Assembly (NCBI GenBank): GCA_964358485.1
Contig: CAYHPY010000044.1
Coordinates: 1-27,838, forward strand
Length of the DNA stretch: 27,838 bases
Direction: 5' to 3'
Origin: CAYHPY01 sp964358485
Lineage (GTDB): Bacteria; Elusimicrobiota; Elusimicrobia; UBA1565; UBA9628
The notes under the pieces are model-generated. The model made no database searches. It was given only the letters and a program-made list of their open reading frames with translations, and was not told the DNA's origin. Below are positions 21,921 to 27,838 of the stretch, in pieces. Every line of letters starts with the position of its first letter. Position 1 is the stretch's first letter. The position numbers were made by a program, and so were the translations under genes.

Positions 21921-22457
21921 CTAGTACAGGGTGTTGACGACTTCATGAGGGACGGGAATCGGGCGGTCATTTTCCCGATTCTCCCCGCCCGGGCCGGTCA
22001 GCCACCCCAGGCGGCGGGCCAAGGGCGCGTTGAACCAGCGGTGGCGCAGGCCGTCCTTTGAGTCAAACCAGCGGACTTCCACCAAGCGGGGGAAGAGATT
22101 CCCCTCGTTTTCACGGACGGCTTTCATGAAATCGATTTGGGGCTCCCCCTCGGGACCGACGAAGTAGATCGCCGCCGAGCCGGTGACAAAACAGCCCGGG
22201 TCCGGAGCTGGGCCCGCGAGTTTGTCGGTGCGGTGCGAAATTCCGACCCAGTAGTAAGGGCCTTGGATTGGGAGAAGCATGGGGGCGGAGGCGGCCAGAG
22301 GCAGGCTCGGACGAGCCGATAGGATTTCCGCGGGAGGCGGGCCGATGTGCTCGACCCAGCCTCGGCTCATGCGGTCCGTCGCGGGGCAGCCCTGCATCGT
22401 GAAAACGGCCTCCGCGGGTCGCGTCATCAAAGTCGCTGCGAGAATCAAGGAGAACAT
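21921..22457 (-). CDS. Small exported protein of unknown function
   Basis: A 178-residue protein that I do not recognise. Signal peptide MFSLILAATLMTRPAEA, then a mature domain with two early/mid cysteines (MQGCPATD and DPGCFVTG) that might form a disulfide. The aromatic-rich core (GPYYWVGISH, AAIYFVGPEG, LVEVRWFDSKDG) suggests a small beta fold. ATG 22457 has AGGAGG 6 nt upstream (22464-22469), and TAAGAT at 22491-22496 is a likely -10. Stop TAG is 8 bp before the next gene, so the two are co-transcribed. Confidence 0.6.
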   Translation of the reverse strand: MFSLILAATLMTRPAEAVFTMQGCPATDRMSRGWVEHIGPPPAEILSARPSLPLAASAPMLLPIQGPYYWVGISHRTDKLAGPAPDPGCFVTGSAAIYFVGPEGEPQIDFMKAVRENEGNLFPRLVEVRWFDSKDGLRHRWFNAPLARRLGWLTGPGGENRENDRPIPVPHEVVNTLY

Positions 22458-22463
22458 TAATGG

Positions 22464-22496
22464 CCTCCTGGAAAAAACCGGCCTGTCGTTATCTTA
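22464..22496 (-). promoter_or_regulatory. Promoter -10 (TAAGAT) and AGGAGG of the two-gene export operon
   Basis: On the minus strand TAAGAT (22491-22496) precedes ATG 22457 by 33 nt, and AGGAGG (22464-22469) by 6 nt. This is a clear leadered start, in contrast to the leaderless genes. Confidence 0.5.
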
Positions 22497-22606
22497 TCAG
22501 CCCGAGGGGGCCCGGCGGATGAGCCGGAGGGGGAAGGTGCGCCGCGGCAAACGGTCCAGACCGACCGCTTTTCCGTCAAACCGAAATAGCAACTATTCCG
22601 GTTGTT

Positions 22607-22676
22607 AATTGGGGACACCCCCCATTTTTACCGAAGGTTTCCGGTTTCGGTAAAAATGGGGGGTGTCCCTATTTTA
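22607..22676. repeat. Palindromic repeat R6 at the beta-glucosidase end
   Basis: Arms 22612-22635 and 22646-22669 pair perfectly over 24 bp around a 10-nt loop (GGTTTCCGGT). The outer left end AATT matches R2 and R5; the outer right end is TATTTTA as in R3b/R4. The TAG stop of the minus-strand beta-glucosidase (22669-22671) lies in the right edge. Confidence 0.9.
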
Positions 22677-24078
22677 GGAAGTCGCGGTAGGCGGAGGAGG
22701 CGGCGGTGGGGGTGCGGCGCCAGCCGTTTTCGCGGTCCAGGCGGTAGAGGCCGGTTTTTTGGGACCAGGTGCCCCACTCGTAATTGTCCACCAAAGTCCA
22801 ATGGAAATAGCCCAGGACCGGGACGCCGTCTTGGACCGCTTTTTGAAGGGCGGCCAAATGGTCCCGGATATAGGCGGTCTTGAGCGCGTCCTTGGCGTCG
22901 GGCAGGCCGTTTTCGGTGATCATGATGGGCTTGCCGTAGCGCCGCCACGCTTCCTTGGAGACGAGGGCGATTCCCTCCGGGAAAATTTCCCGCCCCATGT
23001 CCTCCTTCGGTCCGGGCCCTAATCTTCCCCCAGCCAGCTTCCAGAGCAGGCGGCCGGTGGGGTCGGTCAGGACTTCCGCGTGAAACGGAAAAGCTTCCAA
23101 GGGGGGCAGGACCAAGGGAAGGCTCCGAACGAAGACGCGGGTGTAATAGTTGATTCCGATGAAATCCAAGGTGGAGGCGGTTTGTTCCGTCATTTCCTCG
23201 GGTTTCCCGTCCAAATCGAAGTCCAAGCCCTTTCCGGCGGCGGCGTCGAGCATGTTCCAATGGAAAAAATGATCCCAGCGTTCGGCCGCGGCGCGGTGCC
23301 GGGGGGAATCCTCCAAGGGCTGGACCAAAGAGATGTTCATGACCAGGCCCACCCGGGCCGGGGTCCCGTCCCCGTCGGCGTCCCAGCGGTCTTTCGCATG
23401 AATGAGCTTCCAGGCCCGGCGGTGGGCGTCGGTCATGGTCCGCACGGCGGGCATCAAAGTCCCGGTCAGCGGAGAAAGCGGGCGTCGTTCCCCCGGCGGG
23501 AAATAGCCCACGACATGACCGTTGAAGTTGTAGACCATCGGCTCGTTAAAGGTCATCCAGTGGTCCACATATTTTCCGAATCGCTCCGCCAGCAGACCCG
23601 CGAACGCCAGGAAATCCTCGGCCGCCGAGGGGTCCTTCCAGCCCTCCGGGTGTCTGCGCCAAAACCAGGCCGGGTTGGTGAAATGATGGAGGGTGACCGC
23701 CGGGCGGATTCCGGCTTTCCGGAGCCTAATGAGGAGGGCTTCGTAATGCTTGAGGACGGCCTCGTCCGGACGGTCCGGGTCGGGCATGATCCGGCCCCAT
23801 TCCAAGGAAAGCCGGTGGGCGTTGACCCCCAAGTCCTTAAGGAGGGCTAGGTCGGTGTCCTCCATTTCCCAGGAATTGGCCGCCTTGCCGGAGCTTTCCC
23901 AACCTTGGCGGCGTTCCCAATTCCATAGATCGGAGCCAAAGTTGTCCCCTTCGTTCTGGTAGGCCGCGACCGCGGCGCCCCACAGGAAATCCTTGGGAAA
24001 CGCCGAGCGGAGCGGCCCCGGCGGCTCGTCCGCGCCCGCCCAGCCGGCCAAAAGAAGGCTGAATATCGCTATTTTAAT
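22669..24078 (-). CDS. GH1 family beta-glucosidase, exported
   Basis: A glycoside hydrolase family 1 enzyme, 469 residues if started at 24078. The acid/base Glu is in TFNEP and the nucleophile Glu in ITENG (about residues 179 and 389). FPKDFLWGAAVAAYQNEG and HWTLVDNYEW are also family features. It hydrolyses beta-linked glucose or related sugars. The first standard start is TTG 24051, but this would cut a signal peptide: reading upstream in frame gives (M)KIAIFSLLLAGWAGA from an ATT codon at 24076-24078, with CATAAT 7 nt before it. I therefore propose ATT as start. The stop TAG lies in repeat R6. It is divergent from the degenerate nucleotidyltransferase operon. Confidence 0.83.
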   Translation of the reverse strand: MKIAIFSLLLAGWAGADEPPGPLRSAFPKDFLWGAAVAAYQNEGDNFGSDLWNWERRQGWESSGKAANSWEMEDTDLALLKDLGVNAHRLSLEWGRIMPDPDRPDEAVLKHYEALLIRLRKAGIRPAVTLHHFTNPAWFWRRHPEGWKDPSAAEDFLAFAGLLAERFGKYVDHWMTFNEPMVYNFNGHVVGYFPPGERRPLSPLTGTLMPAVRTMTDAHRRAWKLIHAKDRWDADGDGTPARVGLVMNISLVQPLEDSPRHRAAAERWDHFFHWNMLDAAAGKGLDFDLDGKPEEMTEQTASTLDFIGINYYTRVFVRSLPLVLPPLEAFPFHAEVLTDPTGRLLWKLAGGRLGPGPKEDMGREIFPEGIALVSKEAWRRYGKPIMITENGLPDAKDALKTAYIRDHLAALQKAVQDGVPVLGYFHWTLVDNYEWGTWSQKTGLYRLDRENGWRRTPTAASSAYRDFLK

Positions 24079-24085
24079 TGTGTTT

Positions 24086-24104
24086 ATTATGAAAGTTGTA
24101 TAAT
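24086..24104. promoter_or_regulatory. Divergent -10 boxes of beta-glucosidase and 24111 operon
   Basis: On the minus strand CATAAT (24086-24091) is 7 nt from the proposed ATT start 24078. On the plus strand TATAAT (24099-24104) is 6 nt from GTG 24111. Both transcripts would be leaderless. No clear -35 hexamers are seen, and RNA polymerase could not use both at once. Confidence 0.5.
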
Positions 24105-24110
24105 TTTCCC

Positions 24111-24833
24111 GTGGGAGACACCATAGGCGGGGTGGCCGTCATCCTGGGGGGAGTTCATGGAGAACTCATGTCCCGGGAGGCGGATTTCGTCCCTAAATTG
24201 CTGCTTCCGGTGGGTGACGGGCCCTTGCTGGAGCACCACCTTCGCTGGCTGAGAGACGCCGGCTTCGAAAATGTGTACCTGTGCCTGGGGGTGGGCGCCT
24301 CCCAAGTCCGAGGGCATTTCGGCGACGGATCCCGCTGGGGCGTCAAGCTTAACTACGCCGTGCTCGAAAAACCCGTCGGTTCGGCGGGAGCCGTGAAATC
24401 CCTCGGGCCCGCCTCCCTGCCTCCCGACATCCTGGTTCTCAACGGGGAGTTTTTCGTCCAGGGAGATCTGCGCGCCATGATCAAGGCCCATCAGGCCCAT
24501 GAAGGCCTGGCCACCTTGGCGGTCAAGCCCGCCAAGGAACTCCCCGGGGCCGAGCCGGTGGTGATGGGCCCCTCCCGGCTCATCGTCGGGCTTCCTTTGA
24601 CCACCGACGCCGGGGTCAAGACGGCGGCCGCCGGGCCTCTTTGCGTCGTTCGGCGCGGTTTGATGCATTATGTCCCCGACGAGGTTCCCAGCGACTTGGT
24701 TCGGGACGTATTCCCCGCCGCCTTGCGGGCCGGCGAGAGCATGGCGGGCTTTCCGTGGACCGGGACGACGGAAGACCTGGGCACGCCCGCCCATTACGAG
24801 AAGTTCCTCAAGCGCCTTGCAGCCGCCAAGTAG
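24111..24833 (+). CDS. Degenerate HddC-like nucleotidyltransferase paralogue
   Basis: A 240-residue protein clearly related to the HddC-like enzyme at 14866: both have CLG......FGDG.RWGVKL.Y, FPAALRAGESMAG-type and EDLGTP.....FLK. Key residues are changed: the signature GGxGxR-x-x-PLT is GGVHGELM with no Arg, PKP is PKL, and the metal-binding VYGD is LNGEF (Asp to Glu). It may have lost nucleotidyl transfer and serve as a binding or regulatory subunit, or use a different chemistry. Start is GTG 24111, with TATAAT 6 nt upstream; the TTG at 24096 would lie before that box. The next gene overlaps by 17 bp. Confidence 0.68.
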   Translation: MGDTIGGVAVILGGVHGELMSREADFVPKLLLPVGDGPLLEHHLRWLRDAGFENVYLCLGVGASQVRGHFGDGSRWGVKLNYAVLEKPVGSAGAVKSLGPASLPPDILVLNGEFFVQGDLRAMIKAHQAHEGLATLAVKPAKELPGAEPVVMGPSRLIVGLPLTTDAGVKTAAAGPLCVVRRGLMHYVPDEVPSDLVRDVFPAALRAGESMAGFPWTGTTEDLGTPAHYEKFLKRLAAAK

Positions 24834-26505
24834 TCCGCCCTGGCGCTGGCTGGCCGTGGCGGCCGTCGTCGCCGCGGCCCTGAGGGTCGCGGGGGCCGGC
24901 TACGGCCTGCCGAACGTCTTCAACTCCGACGAGCCCCACTTGGTCAATGTGGCCGTCTCCTTCGGGTCGGGGAATCTCGAGCCGCATTCCTTCAAGTATC
25001 CCACCCTTTGGCCCACGGCCCTATTCGCCGCCTACGGCGCGTACTTCTTGGCTTGGTCCGGCTTCGGGCTGGCGCGGGCGGTCTCGGAATTTTCGGCCCT
25101 GTTCGCCTGGAACCCGACCGGATTTTATCTGATCGCGCGCCTGTTGGCCGGGGCTTGCGCGTTGGCGGGGGCGGCGGTCGTGTGGCGGTTGGAGCGGGAA
25201 CACGCTCCGGAGGAGCCGAACTTCGTGCCTTGGGGGGCGTTATTGCTGGCGTTTGCCCCCGTCATGATCGAGCAGTCCCACGCCGCCAAGCCCGATGGGA
25301 TGATGTTTCTATGGGCCTGCGTCGCGTGGCTGTGGGCGCTGCGGCTTTTCCGGGACGGCGAACGCCGGGATCATTGGCTCTGCGGGGCGGCGATCGGGCT
25401 GGCCCTCTCCACGCAATACACGGCGGCGCCGATTGCCGTTCTCTTGCCGCTGGCCTACGCCCTCGGGCGCAAACGCGGCCCGTTCCGTTGGCTGGCCGAG
25501 GGGACGGCGGCCTCCTTGGCGGCGTTTTTCCTCGGCTCTCCCTACATTCTCCTGCGGTGGGGGAAATTCCTGGCCAGCATGCGGGACTTCGCGGAGCTGG
25601 GAGCCATCGGCGACTCCTGGGGCGGGCAGGTTCCGGCCTCGGTGCTTTTGAATCTCTGGAATTTCGCCGGGGAGGGTTCCCTGGCCGGATTAGCCGCTCT
25701 TTGCGGCGCGGGAATTCTTCTGCGGTCCGACCTTCGTCTCGGATTGATGGTGGTCATCCCCATCGCGGCACAGGCCGCGGTTTTGTCGCGGCATCCCGAC
25801 GGCCTTTGGCTCCGCTATCTGGCGGCTGTTTTCCCGGGTCTTGCTTTTTTGTCGGCACGCGGGCTCTCCTCATGGCTGAGGGCGACCGGCCCCCGCCTTG
25901 GGGCGGTTCTGGCCGCGGGCGTCGTTCTCCCGGGGCTCATTCTTTCGATCTCCTATGTCCGAGGACTGGGCCTTCCCGATACGCGGACCATCGCCGAGGG
26001 TTGGATTCAAACGGCCATCCCCCCGGGGTCGGTCCTTCTCATGGACTATCCCCACACCGGGCCGAGAGTGGTTCAGGAAAAATCCCAACTCGAGGAATTG
26101 GCCGTCCAGACCCGCAGGGCGGGCTCGCCGCGCTCTCGTCTCTACCGGGCGATGGCCGACTCCCACCCCGGGGGCGGCTGGCGGGTCTATCGAATCCTGC
26201 GCAGCGCGGCTGATTTGCGGTCCAATCCCCGCCAGGTCGTCCAATCCCAGGCCGACGCGGCCATGCTCGACGTCTCCCGTGGTTTGGGCCCGGCCCGGGA
26301 GGCGGGGGTGCGCTATGTCATCACTTCCTCTTTCGGGGCCGATCCGTCCCGGGCGGCCGAACTCGCGCCGTTTTTTCGGGAACTTCATGACCAGGGGACG
26401 CTGATCCAAGAGTTTTTTCCCCGGCCCGGAAAGATCGCCGGGCCGGGACTTAGAGTCTTCCTCCTGCCGCCTCCGATTTCTTATACTTCCAGACGCCCGA
26501 AATGA
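24817..26505 (+). CDS. GT39-like membrane glycosyltransferase (GT-C)
   Basis: A multi-pass protein of about 562 residues with ten or more hydrophobic segments. The acidic GT-C motif after the first span is FNSDEPH (Asp38-Glu39 from this start), as in polyprenyl-phosphate-sugar-dependent transferases. A C-terminal soluble domain (about 400-562) follows the last span. TTG 24817 overlaps the upstream gene and keeps the first membrane span intact; a GTG at 24856 would shorten that span, and longer starts read back through the neighbour in another frame. It overlaps the next GT2 by 4 bp (ATGA). It likely flips or transfers sugars at the outer face of the inner membrane. Confidence 0.73.
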   Translation: MQPPSSPPWRWLAVAAVVAAALRVAGAGYGLPNVFNSDEPHLVNVAVSFGSGNLEPHSFKYPTLWPTALFAAYGAYFLAWSGFGLARAVSEFSALFAWNPTGFYLIARLLAGACALAGAAVVWRLEREHAPEEPNFVPWGALLLAFAPVMIEQSHAAKPDGMMFLWACVAWLWALRLFRDGERRDHWLCGAAIGLALSTQYTAAPIAVLLPLAYALGRKRGPFRWLAEGTAASLAAFFLGSPYILLRWGKFLASMRDFAELGAIGDSWGGQVPASVLLNLWNFAGEGSLAGLAALCGAGILLRSDLRLGLMVVIPIAAQAAVLSRHPDGLWLRYLAAVFPGLAFLSARGLSSWLRATGPRLGAVLAAGVVLPGLILSISYVRGLGLPDTRTIAEGWIQTAIPPGSVLLMDYPHTGPRVVQEKSQLEELAVQTRRAGSPRSRLYRAMADSHPGGGWRVYRILRSAADLRSNPRQVVQSQADAAMLDVSRGLGPAREAGVRYVITSSFGADPSRAAELAPFFRELHDQGTLIQEFFPRPGKIAGPGLRVFLLPPPISYTSRRPK

Positions 26506-27239
26506 AGATTATCGCGGTCCTGCCGGCCTACAACGCCGAAAAAACCCTGGAAAAGACCCTGCGGGACATTCCCGCGGGGGCCGTCTCGGAGGTCATCCTG
26601 GTGGACGACTGCTCCAAAGACGGGACCGTCGCTTTGGCCCGAAAGCTGGGGCTGACGACCATCGTCCACGAGAAGAACCTCGGCTATGGCGGCAACCAAA
26701 AGACCTGCTACACCGAGGCCTTGAAGCGCGGGGCCGACATCGTGGTCATGATCCATCCGGATTACCAGTACGACGCCCGGTTGACCCCTTTGATGACCGG
26801 CCTCATCGAGGCGGGGGTCTGCGACGTGGTCCTGGGCAACCGCATCCGGACCCGGTGGGAAGCGCTGCAGGGGGGGATGCCGTTCTACAAGTACATCTTC
26901 AACCGCTCCCTGACGGCCATGGAAAACTTTCTGACCGGCCAGAACTTGGGGGAGTGGCACTCGGGTTTTCGGGCCTACTCCCGGCAGGTCCTGGAAACCA
27001 TCCCCTGGCAGCTCAACGATGATGATTTCGTGTTCGACCAGCAATTTCTCATTCAGGCCATCGCCTTCCGCTTCCGTCTCGGGGATATCCCCGTGGCCGT
27101 CCGCTATTTCCCCGAGGCCTCCTCGATCAGTTTCTACCGGAGCTGCCAGTACGGCACGGCCGCTCTTTACTTTCTCGGACAGTTCCTGCTCCAGCGCACC
27201 GGGCTTTGGAGCTTTCCCTTCCTGACCAGGAAAAAATGA
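26502..27239 (+). CDS. GT2 glycosyltransferase, DPM1/polyprenyl-phosphate type
   Basis: A 245-residue GT-A protein: KIIAVLPAYNAEKTLEKTLR, ILVDDCSKDGT, KNLGYGGNQKTCYTEALKRG and the metal-binding MIHPDYQYD (D-x-x-Y-D form seen in this subfamily). No C-terminal transmembrane helices. It is a second DPM1-like enzyme; with the GT-C enzymes on each side it would charge the lipid carrier that they consume. ATG 26502 overlaps the upstream stop (ATGA). The stop overlaps the next start the same way, so the three genes are one translationally coupled unit. Confidence 0.85.
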   Translation: MKIIAVLPAYNAEKTLEKTLRDIPAGAVSEVILVDDCSKDGTVALARKLGLTTIVHEKNLGYGGNQKTCYTEALKRGADIVVMIHPDYQYDARLTPLMTGLIEAGVCDVVLGNRIRTRWEALQGGMPFYKYIFNRSLTAMENFLTGQNLGEWHSGFRAYSRQVLETIPWQLNDDDFVFDQQFLIQAIAFRFRLGDIPVAVRYFPEASSISFYRSCQYGTAALYFLGQFLLQRTGLWSFPFLTRKK

Positions 27240-27838
27240 TCGCCCCCGCGTGGGCCCTGGCCTCCTTGGCATTCGCGATCGCGACGGTGGGCCGGTATTT
27301 CTCCTGGGGGCACGGCCTGTTCGCCTCCTTGCTTCTGGCCATGACGGCCATGGCCGCGGCGGGGGCGGCTCGCCGGCTGATGAAGGCGGCCGGCATGGCG
27401 CCCGACGAGGCGCCGGAACCGACGCTTTCCATTCTGGGTTTGGCCCTGGGCTTGGGGCTTTTGAGCCAGGGGACCTTGGTCCTGGCCGCGCTGAAACTGC
27501 TCCGGCCGTGGTCCGCCTCGGCCTGGGTGGGGGCGCTGTGGGTCTACGGTTGGGGAGAAACCAAGGCGATGGTCTCCCATTGGGCGGCGGGCGCTTGGTC
27601 CCGCCCCGAGGGTCCGCGTCCGCCCGACGGTCCCCTGTGGGGAGCGTGGGCGGCGGGCATTGCCGCCGCGCTGGGCGCGGCTTTTTGGCTGAGTTGGGTT
27701 CCGCCCCATCAGTACGACTCATTGGTCTACCACCTTGCCCTTCCGCAGGCCTATGTCCGCGCCGGAGGGTTGATCCGGGTGGATCACCTGCTGTACTCCC
27801 ACTTCCCCCAGAACGGCGAGATGCTCTTCACCTTGGCC
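27236..27838 (+). CDS. Membrane glycosyltransferase-like protein, 5' part
   Basis: Open from ATG 27236 to the window end without a stop, 201 codons visible. The start overlaps the upstream stop (ATGA). Hydrophobic spans alternate with short loops in the first 160 residues. Then WVPPHQYDSLVYHLALPQAY followed by SHFPQNGEMLF matches the acidic/His motif (D-x-L-x-YHL) of a GT-C-like family of multi-pass transferases. The rest of the gene lies outside the window. It likely shares the polyprenyl-sugar donor made by the preceding GT2. Confidence 0.68.
   Translation, partial: MIAPAWALASLAFAIATVGRYFSWGHGLFASLLLAMTAMAAAGAARRLMKAAGMAPDEAPEPTLSILGLALGLGLLSQGTLVLAALKLLRPWSASAWVGALWVYGWGETKAMVSHWAAGAWSRPEGPRPPDGPLWGAWAAGIAAALGAAFWLSWVPPHQYDSLVYHLALPQAYVRAGGLIRVDHLLYSHFPQNGEMLFTLA

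Noticed and set aside
23080..23850. Plus-strand open frame opposite the beta-glucosidase
   Set aside because: Antisense to the GH1 catalytic region; no independent support.
26481..27722. Long minus-strand open frame over the glycosyltransferase genes
   Set aside because: It mirrors the strongly supported GT2 and membrane genes on the plus strand, is rich in Pro/Arg/Gly and has no recognisable domain; high GC makes such shadows common.
1..27838. tRNA, rRNA, CRISPR, integrase or known defence genes
   Set aside because: I looked for tRNA-like arms, array repeats, recombinase motifs and defence-family motifs on both strands and found none; the Fic gene alone is not evidence of a defence system.

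Overview
This is a GC-rich bacterial chromosome segment with about 24 protein genes and no rRNA, tRNA, CRISPR array, integrase or transposase gene. The best lineage hint is the pseudopilin-like head at 2989-3684 (a YYGDMEGQYP-type core followed by GGWHYNNT and VNCTHTD), a pilin style I associate with Elusimicrobiota. That assignment is an inference and not certain. Gram-negative character is supported by heptose biosynthesis genes, several Sec signal peptides and membrane glycosyltransferases.

Layout. 1-1213: the end of a TPR protein, then an AT-richer secreted trypsin-like protease. 1302-4495 (minus): a non-canonical SDR oxidoreductase with a zinc-knuckle N-terminus, and a two-gene operon of a duplicated-domain secreted protein plus a pilin-like head on a multi-pass membrane anchor. 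4616-7038: a YcaQ/AlkX-type DNA glycosylase, a secreted protein made of nine 20-residue CX9C repeats, and a double zf-TFIIB protein. 7150-9808 (minus): an ECF sigma factor overlapping a membrane-anchored VWA protein that may be its anti-sigma factor. 9809-10034: an AT-rich regulatory island, then a Fic AMP-transferase and an unknown exported protein. 12268-14270 (minus): a methyltransferase and a GT2 glycosyltransferase. 14309-18888 (plus): gmhB, hddC, an 18-codon micro-ORF, hddA, gmhA, a DPM1-like GT2 and a pentameric ligand-gated ion channel homologue, all overlapping or nearly so. 18885-21269: a cupin, a methyltransferase and a GT39-like membrane glycosyltransferase. 21358-22457 (minus): two small exported proteins. 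22669-24078 (minus): a GH1 beta-glucosidase. 24111-27838 (plus): a degenerate HddC-like nucleotidyltransferase and three more glycosyltransferase genes, the last cut by the window end.

How the genes fit together. The 14.3-17.2 kb operon encodes all four steps from sedoheptulose 7-phosphate to GDP-D-glycero-alpha-D-manno-heptose. The surrounding GT2, GT-C and methyltransferase genes would assemble or modify a surface glycan or polyprenyl-linked sugar. The 24.1-27.8 kb operon looks like a second branch of the same programme.

Two structures cut across gene boundaries. First, a family of palindromic repeats (core GGGGACACCCCCCATTTTTACC and its complement) occurs at least six times, always at the 3' end of a gene, and the stop codon usually lies in or at the edge of the repeat. 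Second, many genes have a sigma-70 -10 hexamer only 6-7 nt before the start codon, which predicts leaderless mRNAs, while mainly exported-protein genes have normal Shine-Dalgarno leaders. I see no classical defence system here. The most novel items are the CX9C repeat protein, the pilin-head fusion, the repeat/stop-codon association, the coupled micro-ORF and the ion channel in the heptose operon.
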